DNA from: an uncultured Phascolarctobacterium sp.
Lineage (GTDB): Bacteria; Bacillota; Negativicutes; Acidaminococcales; Acidaminococcaceae
Direction of reading: 5' to 3'
Length of the DNA stretch: 64,000 bases
NCBI GenBank assembly: GCA_949299135.1
Contig: CASFZG010000003.1
Location: forward strand, 1-64,000
Positions 24,144-32,428 of the stretch are shown one piece after another; positions within the stretch are counted from its first letter, which is position 1, and every line of letters begins with the position of its first letter. The translations under genes were made by a program, and so were the position numbers. Below the pieces are notes generated by a model. It was not told the origin of the DNA. It saw only the letters and a list, made by a program, of their open reading frames with translations, and searched no databases.

Positions 24144-25048
24144 ACACTGCCACCGCCTTTCCGCTTATCAAGATAGTACGAAAAAACGTCCTCCATGCTT
24201 GGTTCAATAACATTGTAAGCATAGCCCGCCAGTGCGTCCAAATCTTCACGCCGCATCAAAAGGCGCAGCTCGCGCCCGAAGATGTAGGCGTCCAATACCG
24301 GCAAGCTGCGGCGTATTTCATCGCGCAGCTTAATTGAATCGTCGCTGGCAATGCTTACCAGCACTTCCTTAATGCTGTCCTTCAGCGCTTTGGGGCTGCC
24401 CTGCGCCACCATTTTGCCCGCGTCAAGGAACACCATTTCGTCACAGTGTTCCGCTTCTTCCATAAAATGCGTTGTTACCACCATTGTCGTGCCGCCCAAC
24501 GCCAAACCGTGAATAATCTGCCAGAAGCTGCGGCGCGAGATAGGGTCAACCGCACTCGTCGGCTCGTCCAGAAACAGCAGGCGTGGCTTGTGCAAAATGG
24601 CGCACGCCAAAGCAAGGCGCTGCTTAAGCCCGCCGGAAAGCGTCGCCGAAAGCGCGTCACGTTTATCTTCCAGCTGCATTTCAGCAATCATCTCGTTCAC
24701 GCGCGCAAACTTTTCCGCACCGCGCAGCCCGTACATACCGGCGTAAAAATCAAGGTTCTCAAACACCGTCAAATCCAGATACAAACTGAACTTTTGCGAC
24801 ATATAACCGATGTGTTCCTTAATTTTTTCCGCCTGCGTTTCAACGTCGTAGCCCAGCACCGTGCCGCTGCCAGCCGCAGGTTTCAATAATCCGCACAACA
24901 TGCGGATGCTGGTTGATTTGCCGCTGCCGTTAGAACCTAAAAAACCGTAAATCTGCCCCGGCGCCACGCGGATATTTAATTTATCGACGGCGGTAAAATT
25001 GCCGAATTTACAGATTAAATCCCTTGTTTCAATCGCGTATTCCATCAT
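24140..25048 (-). CDS. ABC transporter ATP-binding protein of the exporter
   Basis: A 302-aa nucleotide-binding protein. Walker A GSNGSGKST (about residue 38-46), Q-loop in YMSQKFSLYLDLTVFENLDF, signature LSGGLKQRLALACAIL, Walker B RLLFLDEPTSAVDP and the switch His in VVTTHFMEEAEHCDEMVFLD. The C-terminal 80 residues form the extra domain usual for drug-exporting DrrA/CcmA-like ATPases. It makes a complex with the ABC-2 permease downstream and the HlyD-like adaptor upstream, with abutting or overlapping genes. Confidence 0.95.
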   Translation of the reverse strand: MMEYAIETRDLICKFGNFTAVDKLNIRVAPGQIYGFLGSNGSGKSTSIRMLCGLLKPAAGSGTVLGYDVETQAEKIKEHIGYMSQKFSLYLDLTVFENLDFYAGMYGLRGAEKFARVNEMIAEMQLEDKRDALSATLSGGLKQRLALACAILHKPRLLFLDEPTSAVDPISRRSFWQIIHGLALGGTTMVVTTHFMEEAEHCDEMVFLDAGKMVAQGSPKALKDSIKEVLVSIASDDSIKLRDEIRRSLPVLDAYIFGRELRLLMRREDLDALAGYAYNVIEPSMEDVFSYYLDKRKGGGSV

Positions 25049-26022
25049 TACAAGCTAACATCCGCCACCATGCCCGGCTTAAAGATGCCCTCCTCGTTCG
25101 GCAGTGCCACCTTAACTGCAAACACCAAGTTGGCGCGCTCGCGTTTGGTAATGCTCTGCCGCGGCGTATATTCCGCGCTGTCGCTGATTTCCGTAATTTT
25201 GCCCGTAAAAGTCCTGTCCGGATAAGCGTCGATGTTCACATCACATTCCTGACCGATTTTAATGCTGCCCAGCATGTCCGAAGGCACGTACACGCGCACC
25301 CAGCAGTCGTTCAAATCGGCAACGGTCAGTACCGCGCTTCCGGCAGCGACATATTCGCCAACCTCGTAATTTTTGCTTAACACCACGCCGTCAACCGGGC
25401 TGTACAGCGAAGCATCGTTCAAATTTATCTCCGCCGCCTCCACAGCCGCTTCCGTGCGTTTAACTTCGGCGCGCTGCGCCTCAACCTCGTCCACGCGGCT
25501 GCCCGCCAAAAGCAAAGCCTCCGCCTCGCGCGCCGCCGCTAAATTATTGGCCGCCACCAAATCGTCAGCCAAAGCCTTGTCATATTGCTGGCGCGATACC
25601 GCACCGTCGGCGTACAATTTTTCGTAACGCAGACGGTCGGCGTGCGTCTGTTCGTAAACGCTCTGCGCCGCCATAGTTTTGGCTTCTGCCTCACGCAGTT
25701 CCTGCGGGCGCGCGCCCTTAACCAAATCCACAAGCTGCGACTGCGCTTTGGCATACGCCGCCCTGCTTTCCGCCAGCTGCGCCTCCAAATCGCGCGTGTC
25801 AATCTGCGCCGCCAGCTCGCCCTTTTGCATCTTGTCGCCCTCTTTAACAGTGCGCACACGCAGATATCCGCCAATGCGCGGGGCAATGTCGGCTTTGGTC
25901 GCTTCAACCGTACCGGTTAAAACTTCATCAGCCTGACGCTGCAAAAATAATTTATAGCCCGTCGCCGCCAACAGCAAAACCACAACTGCCACAACGGCGA
26001 TAATTTTGCGTTTATTCATCAT
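25048..26022 (-). CDS. HlyD-family membrane fusion protein (periplasmic adaptor)
   Basis: About 324 residues. An N-terminal membrane anchor (KIIAVVAVVVLLLAATGYKL) is followed by a lipoyl-like hairpin half (GTVEATKADIAPRIGGYLRV), a long coiled-coil (about residues 80-190, rich in Ala, Glu and Arg), and a beta-barrel (VLSKNYEVGEYVAAGSAVLT, then VRVYVPSDMLGSIKIGQEC). It links the inner-membrane ABC exporter to an outer-membrane channel, which is not encoded here. The start is the ATG-ATG pair at 26022/26019, lying within the end of the tetR gene; the longer upstream reading frame is not supported by a ribosome site. Confidence 0.9.
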   Translation of the reverse strand: MMNKRKIIAVVAVVVLLLAATGYKLFLQRQADEVLTGTVEATKADIAPRIGGYLRVRTVKEGDKMQKGELAAQIDTRDLEAQLAESRAAYAKAQSQLVDLVKGARPQELREAEAKTMAAQSVYEQTHADRLRYEKLYADGAVSRQQYDKALADDLVAANNLAAAREAEALLLAGSRVDEVEAQRAEVKRTEAAVEAAEINLNDASLYSPVDGVVLSKNYEVGEYVAAGSAVLTVADLNDCWVRVYVPSDMLGSIKIGQECDVNIDAYPDRTFTGKITEISDSAEYTPRQSITKRERANLVFAVKVALPNEEGIFKPGMVADVSL

Positions 26023-26623
26023 GCGCCACCTCAATTCCGCGCATAAACACCTCAACCGCCTGCTCTAAATACGCCTGCGTAAAGGTATCGTCCTGCTCGA
26101 TAATTTTTGTGTAAATCGGCCGCGCCAAAAAGTACAGGCTGATGGACGAAATAAACATCATCAGCATTTTGCCGCTGTCCAAATCGGTGCGGAACAATCC
26201 CTGCTCCTTGCCGCGTTCAATTAAATTCAGCAGCACGCCAAAGTTCTGCCTGAACCGTCCTACCGCAACCTGTTCAAAAATTTCCGAAGGGTTCAAAAGC
26301 TCGCGGTACACCAGCTTGACAAACGACGGCGGGTATTTGGCATACAGCCTGCTGATAGTCTGCACATACAGGCTCAAGCCTTCGCGCGGTTCAACTTCTT
26401 CTGCCCGCACGCTGCCGATAAAGCTGTCAAAATTTTGCAAAAGCTCTTTCACAATCGCCTCGTACAAACCGCTTTTGCCGTTAAAATAATAAGAAATCAT
26501 CGAACTGTTAACGCCTGCCGCAGCGGCAATCTGCCTGATGCTTACTTTATCGTAGCCGTCTTCGGCAAAAAGCTCCATCGCCGCGCGGATAAGTTTTTCT
26601 CTTTTGCCTGCTTCGCCGTTCAT
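26012..26623 (-). CDS. TetR-family repressor of the exporter operon (CerR-like)
   Basis: A 203-aa TetR regulator. The N-terminal helix-turn-helix (LIRAAMELFAEDGYDKVSIR, then QIAAAAGVNSSMISYYFNGK) is typical. The C-terminal ligand-binding domain (about 75-203) resembles the DUF1956/CerR type (YAKYPPSFVKLVYRELLNPS). It is the first gene of the operon tetR-hlyD-ATPase-permease, so it probably controls its own operon; a 29-bp palindrome lies 20 bp before its start. Ligand unknown, probably a compound exported by the pump. Confidence 0.92.
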   Translation of the reverse strand: MNGEAGKREKLIRAAMELFAEDGYDKVSIRQIAAAAGVNSSMISYYFNGKSGLYEAIVKELLQNFDSFIGSVRAEEVEPREGLSLYVQTISRLYAKYPPSFVKLVYRELLNPSEIFEQVAVGRFRQNFGVLLNLIERGKEQGLFRTDLDSGKMLMMFISSISLYFLARPIYTKIIEQDDTFTQAYLEQAVEVFMRGIEVAHDE

Positions 26624-26642
26624 AATTTTATCCTTCTTTCAA

Positions 26643-26671
26643 TCAATCATTTGATTTAATCGTTTGATTGA
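26643..26671. promoter_or_regulatory. Putative TetR operator
   Basis: Palindrome with half-sites TCAATCA/TGATTGA and inner GATT/AATC around a central T, directly upstream of the tetR start. Confidence 0.7.
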
Positions 26672-26717
26672 ATATTTCACCGTCAAAATTCAAAATCCTG
26701 CAAAGCAGAAAAAATAA

Positions 26718-26751
26718 AAAGCGCACTTCTGCAAATACAGAAATGCGCTTT
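26718..26751. terminator. Terminator of the 115-aa HTH protein gene
   Basis: Hairpin AAAGCGCA.TTCTG / CAGAA.TGCGCTTT with T runs on both sides, placed between the HTH gene and the tetR promoter. Confidence 0.85.
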
Positions 26752-26756
26752 GTTTT

Positions 26757-27104
26757 TTATTTTCCGTTTACAATTAATGATACCGACGGCTGGCTGATGC
26801 TGAACAGCTTGCCTAAAAATACCTGCGATAAAGCATATTCGTGGTACAAACGGTAAATCTCAGCGTTGCGCTGCTCGCGCGAAGTAAATTCGTTAACGTC
26901 AATTACTTCGCCGGTAATGCTGAACCCGCTGTCACGCATAACCACAACCTTGCATTTACCGTCCGGATAACGGACCTTAATCTCCCATTTGCGCATGCCC
27001 AGATTGCTGCGGGGCATATAGTTAAAGTCTTCCGCTACACCGTCACCGGCAATGTGTTTAAATCTCGCTTTGTCAAATGGTTTAGTTTCCACACAAACAC
27101 CCAC
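26757..27104 (-). CDS. Unrecognised protein with C-terminal helix-turn-helix, 115 aa
   Basis: I do not recognise the family. The N-terminal two-thirds mix strands and charged residues (RKWEIKVRYPDGKCKVVVMR, about residues 37-56). The C-terminus looks like a resolvase/RpiR-type helix-turn-helix: NAEIYRLYHEYALSQVFLGK, then LFSISQPSVSLI with VNGK at the very end (residues ~80-115). This suggests a DNA-binding or regulatory protein. The start is uncertain: GTG at 27104 or GTG at 27092, both with weak ribosome sites. It follows a 400-nt structured leader from a G7-type promoter, so translation may depend on the leader. Single gene with its own terminator. Confidence 0.65.
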   Translation of the reverse strand: MGVCVETKPFDKARFKHIAGDGVAEDFNYMPRSNLGMRKWEIKVRYPDGKCKVVVMRDSGFSITGEVIDVNEFTSREQRNAEIYRLYHEYALSQVFLGKLFSISQPSVSLIVNGK

Positions 27105-27509
27105 TTTATTAAAAATTTAACCTTGCCTGAAATTTATAAGTACCTGCCCGCAGAACATTGTGGGAAAGATTGGACAGACTTCTTTTGTCGTTCCGCGGGC
27201 AGTAACTTACTGCATTAAGCGCCCCCACATCAATAACCTGTTATGGGAAGACAGCCTTTATAATTGATAATCCCCGGAGGCGCTTATATTAAAACACGGC
27301 AGCCCGTATTTTAACCGGATTTATAAAAGCGCCTCTCGTGTATGCTAATATAAGAAGGAAGACTTAGCGGGGTTTTGAATCTCTCTTAAGAGAGGCGCCT
27401 TTAAACTTTTATATAAAATTTTATATATTTTATATAATTATACCTGACTTTAACTGTAATGTCTATTACAAACCAATATATTTTTTATCTTAACTCATCA
27501 TTATATTTT
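27105..27509 (-). ncRNA. Long structured leader RNA with three successive hairpins
   Basis: From the G7 promoter, a leader of about 400 nt precedes the HTH gene. In order of transcription it can form three large hairpins, each with 8-10 bp of outer stem: 27329-27398 (GCGCCTCTC/GAGAGGCGC), 27217-27285 (AAGCGCCTCC/GGGGGCGCTT) and 27144-27202 (CTGCCCGC/GCGGGCAG). Each encloses a smaller stem-loop with CTTCC or TTTCC in or near the loop. The GAGGCGCTT right arm of hairpin 1 can also pair with the AAGCGCCTC left arm of hairpin 2, giving alternative folds. No ORF or known RNA family was recognised. The 3' boundary is unknown. Confidence 0.5.
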
Positions 27510-27515
27510 TCTAAA

Positions 27516-27586
27516 ATTATATCACATACTTCCCCCCCAACAAGACTTTAACTTTTGCGTAATCCGAAAGTTTTACGGTCTTGTTG
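27516..27586 (-). promoter_or_regulatory. G7-spacer promoter of the leader RNA / HTH gene, with upstream palindrome
   Basis: -35 TTGTTG (27538-27543), 16-bp spacer with seven G (27532-27538), -10 TATAAT (27516-27521). An inverted repeat CAACAAGAC / GTCTTGTTG (27538-27546 and 27578-27586) with inner AACTTT/AAAGTT overlaps the -35. Further upstream, TGTCAGGTG (27596-27604) and CACCTGACA (27652-27660) form another repeat. Otherwise nothing is seen in 27587-27711. Confidence 0.75.
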
Positions 27587-27711
27587 CTGGGGAAGTGTCA
27601 GGTGTTAAACCGTACTTTTTAAATTTTTATACATACTTTAGCACTCATACGCCACCTGACAAGGGCTTATCCGTTCCGGCCAAAGCATTGCTTTTACTGC
27701 TTAACGCAAAC

Positions 27712-27748
27712 AAAAAGGACGTTTTGCAAAATGCAAAACGTCCTTTTT
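27712..27748 (-). terminator. Terminator of abgT-pepT
   Basis: Near-perfect hairpin AAAAAGGACGTTTTGC / GCAAAACGTCCTTTTT, just after the pepT stop. Confidence 0.92.
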
Positions 27749-27767
27749 ATAAATTTAATTTTTCGCC

Positions 27768-29015
27768 TTATTTGTTATAGATAAGGTCAATAAGTTCCAG
27801 CGTAAGCCGGCAGGATTTTTCCATCGCGCCGAGCGGTAAGAATTCGCAGTTGGAATGGAAGTTATGCCCACCGGTAAAATAGTTGGGCGTTAAAATGCCT
27901 TTGGTAGAGATGAACGAACCATCCGTGCCGCCGCGCATGGCCAGCGTTTTCGGCTCAATGCCCAGCTTATCCATGGCGGTGTAAATATAATCAATGCAGT
28001 ATTTGTTGTCATCCGTTACCGCATCGGCAATGTTGCCGTAAGTATCCGTAATAGTGCAGGTAACTTCCGCACGCGGGTACATAGCCTGCAATTTTTTGGC
28101 ATTTCCGGCAATTTCCGCTTTGCGTTCTTCGTAACGCTTTTTGTTGTGGTCGCGGATATCCAGCGTAACGGTGGCGTAAGTGTCGTTGCTGGTAATGCTC
28201 TTGGTCCAGATGTAGCCTTCCGTGCCTTCTGTGCATTCCGGCGTCTGGGTACGGTCAAACATGTTAACAAGGTCAACAGCAAGCAGCGTCGGGTTAATCA
28301 GCACGCCTTTGGCGCTCATCGGGTGCGCGCTTACGCCTTTGATTTTTACAATGGCAGTACCGGCGTTAAAGGTCTGGTAAACCACTTCGCCCTGTTCGCA
28401 GCAGTCAATGGTGTAGGCAAATTTAACCGGGAATTTGCTGAAATCAAGCTTTTTGCTGCCGCGCAGGCCAATTTCTTCATCAGGCACAAATGCCACATAA
28501 ATATCGCCGTGGTAACGCCCTTCGGTTACCAAAGTTTCCAGCGCAACCATAATGTTGGCAATGGCGGCTTTGTTATCTGCACCAAGCACGCTGGTACCGT
28601 CGGTAAACACAATGTCCTGCCCTACATATTTATCAAGCTCGGGGTGTTCCGCCGTGCGGATGTAAATGCCTTTTTCGGCATTGAGGCAAACATCGCCGCC
28701 CTGATAGTTTTTAACCACCTGCGGGTGGATTTCGGGCGACATGTTGATGTCGATGGTATCAAGGTGAGCGCACCAGCCAACGGCGGGCACTTCTTTGGTG
28801 CAGCCTTCCGGCAGATGTGCGGGCAGCTTGCCTGTTAATACGGAGTATTCGCTTATTTCCAGATCAACAAGTCCGAGTTCAGCCAGATCCTGTTTTAACA
28901 GCTCTGCCAGATTGCGCTGGCCTTCGCTGCTCGGCACGGTCTGTACCGGCGCGTCGCTCTGGCTGGGAACGGCAACATAACGCAAAAATCTTTGCAGTAA
29001 TTTTTCCTGTAACAT
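27768..29015 (-). CDS. pepT: Peptidase T (tripeptide aminopeptidase)
   Basis: A 415-aa M20 zinc aminopeptidase that releases the N-terminal residue of tripeptides. Motifs: WCAHLDTIDI (His zinc ligand and Asp), TDGTSVLGADNKAAIANIMV (bridging Asp), VAFVPDEEIGLRGSKKL (catalytic Glu and metal Glu), YTIDCCEQGEVVYQTFNAGT (Asp ligand) and FTGGHNFHSNCEFLPLGAME near the C-terminus (final His). It follows the AbgT-family transporter by 20 bp, so uptake of small peptides or aminoacyl-glutamates may be coupled to hydrolysis. Confidence 0.97.
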   Translation of the reverse strand: MLQEKLLQRFLRYVAVPSQSDAPVQTVPSSEGQRNLAELLKQDLAELGLVDLEISEYSVLTGKLPAHLPEGCTKEVPAVGWCAHLDTIDINMSPEIHPQVVKNYQGGDVCLNAEKGIYIRTAEHPELDKYVGQDIVFTDGTSVLGADNKAAIANIMVALETLVTEGRYHGDIYVAFVPDEEIGLRGSKKLDFSKFPVKFAYTIDCCEQGEVVYQTFNAGTAIVKIKGVSAHPMSAKGVLINPTLLAVDLVNMFDRTQTPECTEGTEGYIWTKSITSNDTYATVTLDIRDHNKKRYEERKAEIAGNAKKLQAMYPRAEVTCTITDTYGNIADAVTDDNKYCIDYIYTAMDKLGIEPKTLAMRGGTDGSFISTKGILTPNYFTGGHNFHSNCEFLPLGAMEKSCRLTLELIDLIYNK

Positions 29016-29035
29016 TTATAAAGCCTCCTTAAATC

Positions 29036-30586
29036 TTACATCCGGCGCGGATATACATAATCGGCCTGGAAGCCCAGAGGAATATCGAACCACCAGAAGA
29101 AGTACAGCATAAAGGTTAAGGTAATTAAAAGCGTAACGGTGTACGGCAGCATCATGGAGCTGAGCGTACCGATGCCTGCTTCTTTAACGTATTTCTGGCA
29201 GTAGAGGATAATCAGCGGGTAGAACGCAAACATCGGCGTTACTACGTTTACGGCGCTGTCGCTGACGCGGTAAGCAGCCTGCGTAAGCTCCGGCGCGATG
29301 CCGACTGCCATCAGCATCGGTACAAAAATCGGCGCAAGAATGGCCCATTTAGCGGATGCCGAGGTGATGATAAGGTTCAACAAGCCTACAAAAACGATGA
29401 TGCCGAAAATGGTAATCTGCGGCGGCAGGGCGAGGGATTTTAAAAATTCCGCACCGGAAACCGCAAGCAGTACGCCGATGTTGGAAGCGCCGAACGCATA
29501 AAGAAACTGCGCTGCGAAGAAGTAGAATACTACCATCTGCACCAGCGTTTTGGTAATTTCTTCCATAGCGGCTGTTACATCTTTAGGAGATTTGAACTTG
29601 CCGCACAAAACGCCGTAAACAAGGCCGACAGCCGCCGCGAAAATAAAGATTACGGCAACAATGGACTGCATAATCGGCGCCTGGAAGCTGGCAATTTCGC
29701 CGTTAGGCGCGCGCAGCAGGGAATCCTGCGGATAAAGAGCCGCAAACAGGCCGACAATCATTAAAATTAAAATAGCGGTTGCAATCATAAAAGCGCGGTT
29801 TTCACGCGGGGTGATGTCGGTGTTGTTTTCGTTGCCAAGGTCAAGGTCGGGCGGCAGCGGATAGGTTTTCCACAGCCACGGTTCAACAACGTGTTCCGTT
29901 ACCCACCAGCAGGAAGCGATTACCAAAAAGGTAGAACCAACAGCATAAAAATAATTGCAAAGTACGTTTACCTGATAGGTGGGGTCGATAATCTGCGCCG
30001 CGCTTTGCGTAAAGCCCTGGATTACCGGGTCGATAGCGGACGGCGTGTAGTTGGCGCTGAACGCACCGGCAATGCCTGCAAAGGAAGCAGCAACGCCGGA
30101 CAGCGGATGCTTGCCCGTTGCATAAAACATATAAGCCGCAATCGGGATAATGATAACGTAACCGGTATCCGGGCCGAGATGGCTGACCATACCGGCAAAA
30201 ATTACCACCGGCGTAATTAAAAATTTCGGCGTAACGGACAGGATTTTTTTAAGGCCCGTGTTGATGTAGCCGGAGCCGTCGGCGATACCGATACCCAAAG
30301 TAGCGACGATAACCATCGTCAGCGGCGGGAAGTTAGCGTAGTTGGTAACCATTTTGCTCATTAAAGTTACCAGCTCTTTGCCGCTTAACATGTTATTGAT
30401 AGTAATCTGCTTGCCGGTTGCGGGGTGTACGTAATCAAAGCTGATCTGCGACAGCACCGCGGAAATAACGCATACAAGCACAAATGCACCGATGAACAGA
30501 ATGGTGATATCCGGGATTTTATTGCCCACGCGTTCAATCAAACCCAGAATGCCGCCAACCTGCTCCTTCTTTTTAATTTCTTCCAA
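29036..30586 (-). CDS. AbgT-family transporter
   Basis: A 516-aa membrane protein with about 11-13 helices. AbgT-family signatures: LSQISFDYVHPATGKQITIN, a FANFPPLTMVIVATLGIGIAD-like segment, GMVSHLGPDTGYVIIIPIAA and SAKWAILAPIFVPMLMAVGI. E. coli AbgT imports p-aminobenzoyl-glutamate; some homologs act as antimetabolite pumps. Pairing with pepT suggests peptide or aminoacyl-glutamate import, an inference. The start is a TTG behind an AAAAGGGGGC ribosome site; no ATG nearby fits better. Confidence 0.93.
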   Translation of the reverse strand: MEEIKKKEQVGGILGLIERVGNKIPDITILFIGAFVLVCVISAVLSQISFDYVHPATGKQITINNMLSGKELVTLMSKMVTNYANFPPLTMVIVATLGIGIADGSGYINTGLKKILSVTPKFLITPVVIFAGMVSHLGPDTGYVIIIPIAAYMFYATGKHPLSGVAASFAGIAGAFSANYTPSAIDPVIQGFTQSAAQIIDPTYQVNVLCNYFYAVGSTFLVIASCWWVTEHVVEPWLWKTYPLPPDLDLGNENNTDITPRENRAFMIATAILILMIVGLFAALYPQDSLLRAPNGEIASFQAPIMQSIVAVIFIFAAAVGLVYGVLCGKFKSPKDVTAAMEEITKTLVQMVVFYFFAAQFLYAFGASNIGVLLAVSGAEFLKSLALPPQITIFGIIVFVGLLNLIITSASAKWAILAPIFVPMLMAVGIAPELTQAAYRVSDSAVNVVTPMFAFYPLIILYCQKYVKEAGIGTLSSMMLPYTVTLLITLTFMLYFFWWFDIPLGFQADYVYPRRM

Positions 30587-30615
30587 GTATAAAGCCCCCT
30601 TTTATTTTTTGCCGC

Positions 30616-30654
30616 AAAAAAATTATACCCCAAAAGCCAGTGACCTTTGGGGTA
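30616..30654 (-). terminator. Terminator of the beta-CASP nuclease gene
   Basis: TACCCCAAA / TTTGGGGTA hairpin followed by TAATTTTTTT on the minus strand. Confidence 0.85.
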
Positions 30655-30690
30655 CAATAACGGCCTTTTTAATAAACTCTAACTATAAAT

Positions 30691-32301
30691 TTACAACGAA
30701 GAAAGCATATCGTCAACATATTTTTTAATTTTTTCCAGCTTTTTGCGGATATCCTTAACCTTGCCACTGTCGCGCGCCACAACCTGCTCAATCTTGGTGC
30801 GGTGCTGCAAATAAGTGCGTTCAAGGTTCTTCATGTAATCGCGCAAAGCCGCAACTTCGGGCACATCGCTGACAATTTCGGACGACGCTACCGACCAGTC
30901 GCTGCCGCTGATAGTTACGCTGTCGCCGTACTGCGGGATATACGCCGCCGTACCGATGCGTTTTTGCAGTTCGCCCGCAAATTCCATCGCCGCGTCCACC
31001 TCGCCGTGCGTTACAAAAAACGCCTTCGGCTTCTGCGTCATCTTGCCGTACCACTCCAAAAACTGTTCCTTATCGGCGTGGGCGCTGAAGCCCTTCATGT
31101 TATAAACCTGCGCGTTAACGCGGATATCCTCGCCCATAATTTTAACCTGGCGCACACCTTCAATCAGCTTGCGGCCAAGGCAGCCTTCCGCTTGATAACC
31201 GGCGATGATAACGCTGCTGTCTTCGCGCCACAGATTATGTTTTAAGTGGTGCAAAATACGCCCTGCATCGCACATACCGCTGGCAGAAAGAATGATTTTT
31301 GTACCCGGCGTTTCGTTAATCATGCGCGATTCCTGCGCCGTCGCCGTAAAATGCAGCTGCTTCATCGAAAGCAGGTGTTTGCCCTGCATTTCGTAAATCT
31401 TGCGCGCCTCGTCGTCAAACTCCTGCGGGTTGCCCAGCACAATCTGCGTGGCTTTGTTCGCCATCGGGCTATCGATGTAAATCGGAATGTCGCTGGAGAT
31501 TTTACCATCATGCGCCAATTTCTGGAAGTAATACAAAAGCACCTGCGTACGCCCAACGGCAAAAGCCGGGATAATGACGTTGCCGCCGCGTTCCGCCGTG
31601 GAGTTGATAATCTCCGCCAGCTCGGCTTCCTTGTCATACGCTTTGTGCACGCGGTTGCCGTAAGTCGATTCGGTAATGATAAAATCCGCACCGGCAAGCT
31701 GCTCCGGGTCTTCGATAATCGGCGCGCCCGGCTGGCCGACGTCGCCGGTAAAAATCAGCTTGGTGCGCTTGCCGTCTTCTTCGGCAAAAATCTCCGCCAT
31801 GGCGGAACCGATAATATGCCCCGCCACTTTAAACTTAACCTTAATGCCGGGTATAACGTCAAACTCCGTATCAAAATCGCGCACTACAAAATTTTTAAGC
31901 GCGGCGTAAGCCTCGTCAACCGTGTACAGCGGCCTGATGAATTTACGCCCGGCGCGCAGCCCCTTGCGGTTGGCAAACTCCGCGTCCGATTCGTGGATAT
32001 GCGCGCTGTCCGGCAGCAGTATGCCGCACAGCTCCAGCGTGGTTTTTGTGCAGTACACCGGGCCTTTGTAGCCCTGCGCCACCAGCTTCGGTATCAGCCC
32101 GCTGTGGTCGATATGCGCGTGCGTTAAAACAACGGCGTCAATTTCACCGGGGTTAAAAACAAAATCACGCTCATTAAAAGCGTTAATCAGCTTGCTGCCC
32201 TGAAACATGCCGCAGTCCACCAGCATTTTTTTGCCGCCTATTTCCAAAAGATAGCATGAACCGGTAACCATCCTTGTGGCACCCAAAAAAGTTATCTTCA
32301 T
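30691..32301 (-). CDS. MBL-fold beta-CASP ribonuclease (CPSF/YSH1-like)
   Basis: About 536 residues. The metallo-beta-lactamase half has the zinc motifs LTHAHIDHSGLIPKL, VAGHIIGSAMAEIFAE and IFTGDVGQPGAPII. The beta-CASP half (about 215-460) contains VIIPAFAVGRTQVLLYYFQK, IILSASGMCDAGRILHHLKH and the closing YNMKGFSAHADKEQFLEWYG plus FFVTHGE motifs. Bacterial members are RNA endonuclease/exonuclease relatives of eukaryotic CPSF73. A Lys-rich tail of about 40 residues is extra. Start: the ATG after AAAAGGAGGCGTGACG; the in-frame GTG two codons earlier overlaps that region. Stands alone between terminators. Confidence 0.94.
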   Translation of the reverse strand: MKITFLGATRMVTGSCYLLEIGGKKMLVDCGMFQGSKLINAFNERDFVFNPGEIDAVVLTHAHIDHSGLIPKLVAQGYKGPVYCTKTTLELCGILLPDSAHIHESDAEFANRKGLRAGRKFIRPLYTVDEAYAALKNFVVRDFDTEFDVIPGIKVKFKVAGHIIGSAMAEIFAEEDGKRTKLIFTGDVGQPGAPIIEDPEQLAGADFIITESTYGNRVHKAYDKEAELAEIINSTAERGGNVIIPAFAVGRTQVLLYYFQKLAHDGKISSDIPIYIDSPMANKATQIVLGNPQEFDDEARKIYEMQGKHLLSMKQLHFTATAQESRMINETPGTKIILSASGMCDAGRILHHLKHNLWREDSSVIIAGYQAEGCLGRKLIEGVRQVKIMGEDIRVNAQVYNMKGFSAHADKEQFLEWYGKMTQKPKAFFVTHGEVDAAMEFAGELQKRIGTAAYIPQYGDSVTISGSDWSVASSEIVSDVPEVAALRDYMKNLERTYLQHRTKIEQVVARDSGKVKDIRKKLEKIKKYVDDMLSSL

Positions 32302-32390
32302 CGTCACGCCTCCTTTTAGTGCAAATCGAATATACTTATATATTCTGCAAAAAATAAATTTTCCCTGCTTTAACAGCGGCGTAAAAAATA

Positions 32391-32415
32391 AACCGGCCGC
32401 GGTGTGCAGCCGGTT
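32391..32415 (-). terminator. Terminator of obgE-proB-proA
   Basis: AACCGGC / GCCGGTT hairpin followed by TATTTTTTAC on the minus strand, just after the proA stop. Confidence 0.85.
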
Positions 32416-32428
32416 GTTGTTTTAAGTT

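Noticed and set aside
27105-27509. 6S RNA, tmRNA, T-box or SRP RNA as identity of the structured leader
   Set aside because: I looked for the SRP GGAAGCAG-type loop, the tmRNA ends, the T-box GGTGG sequence and the 6S central bubble; none fits convincingly.
27595-27780. Plus-strand frame of 61 codons before the pepT terminator
   Set aside because: It runs through the pepT terminator hairpin and its end overlaps the pepT 3' end. No ribosome site.
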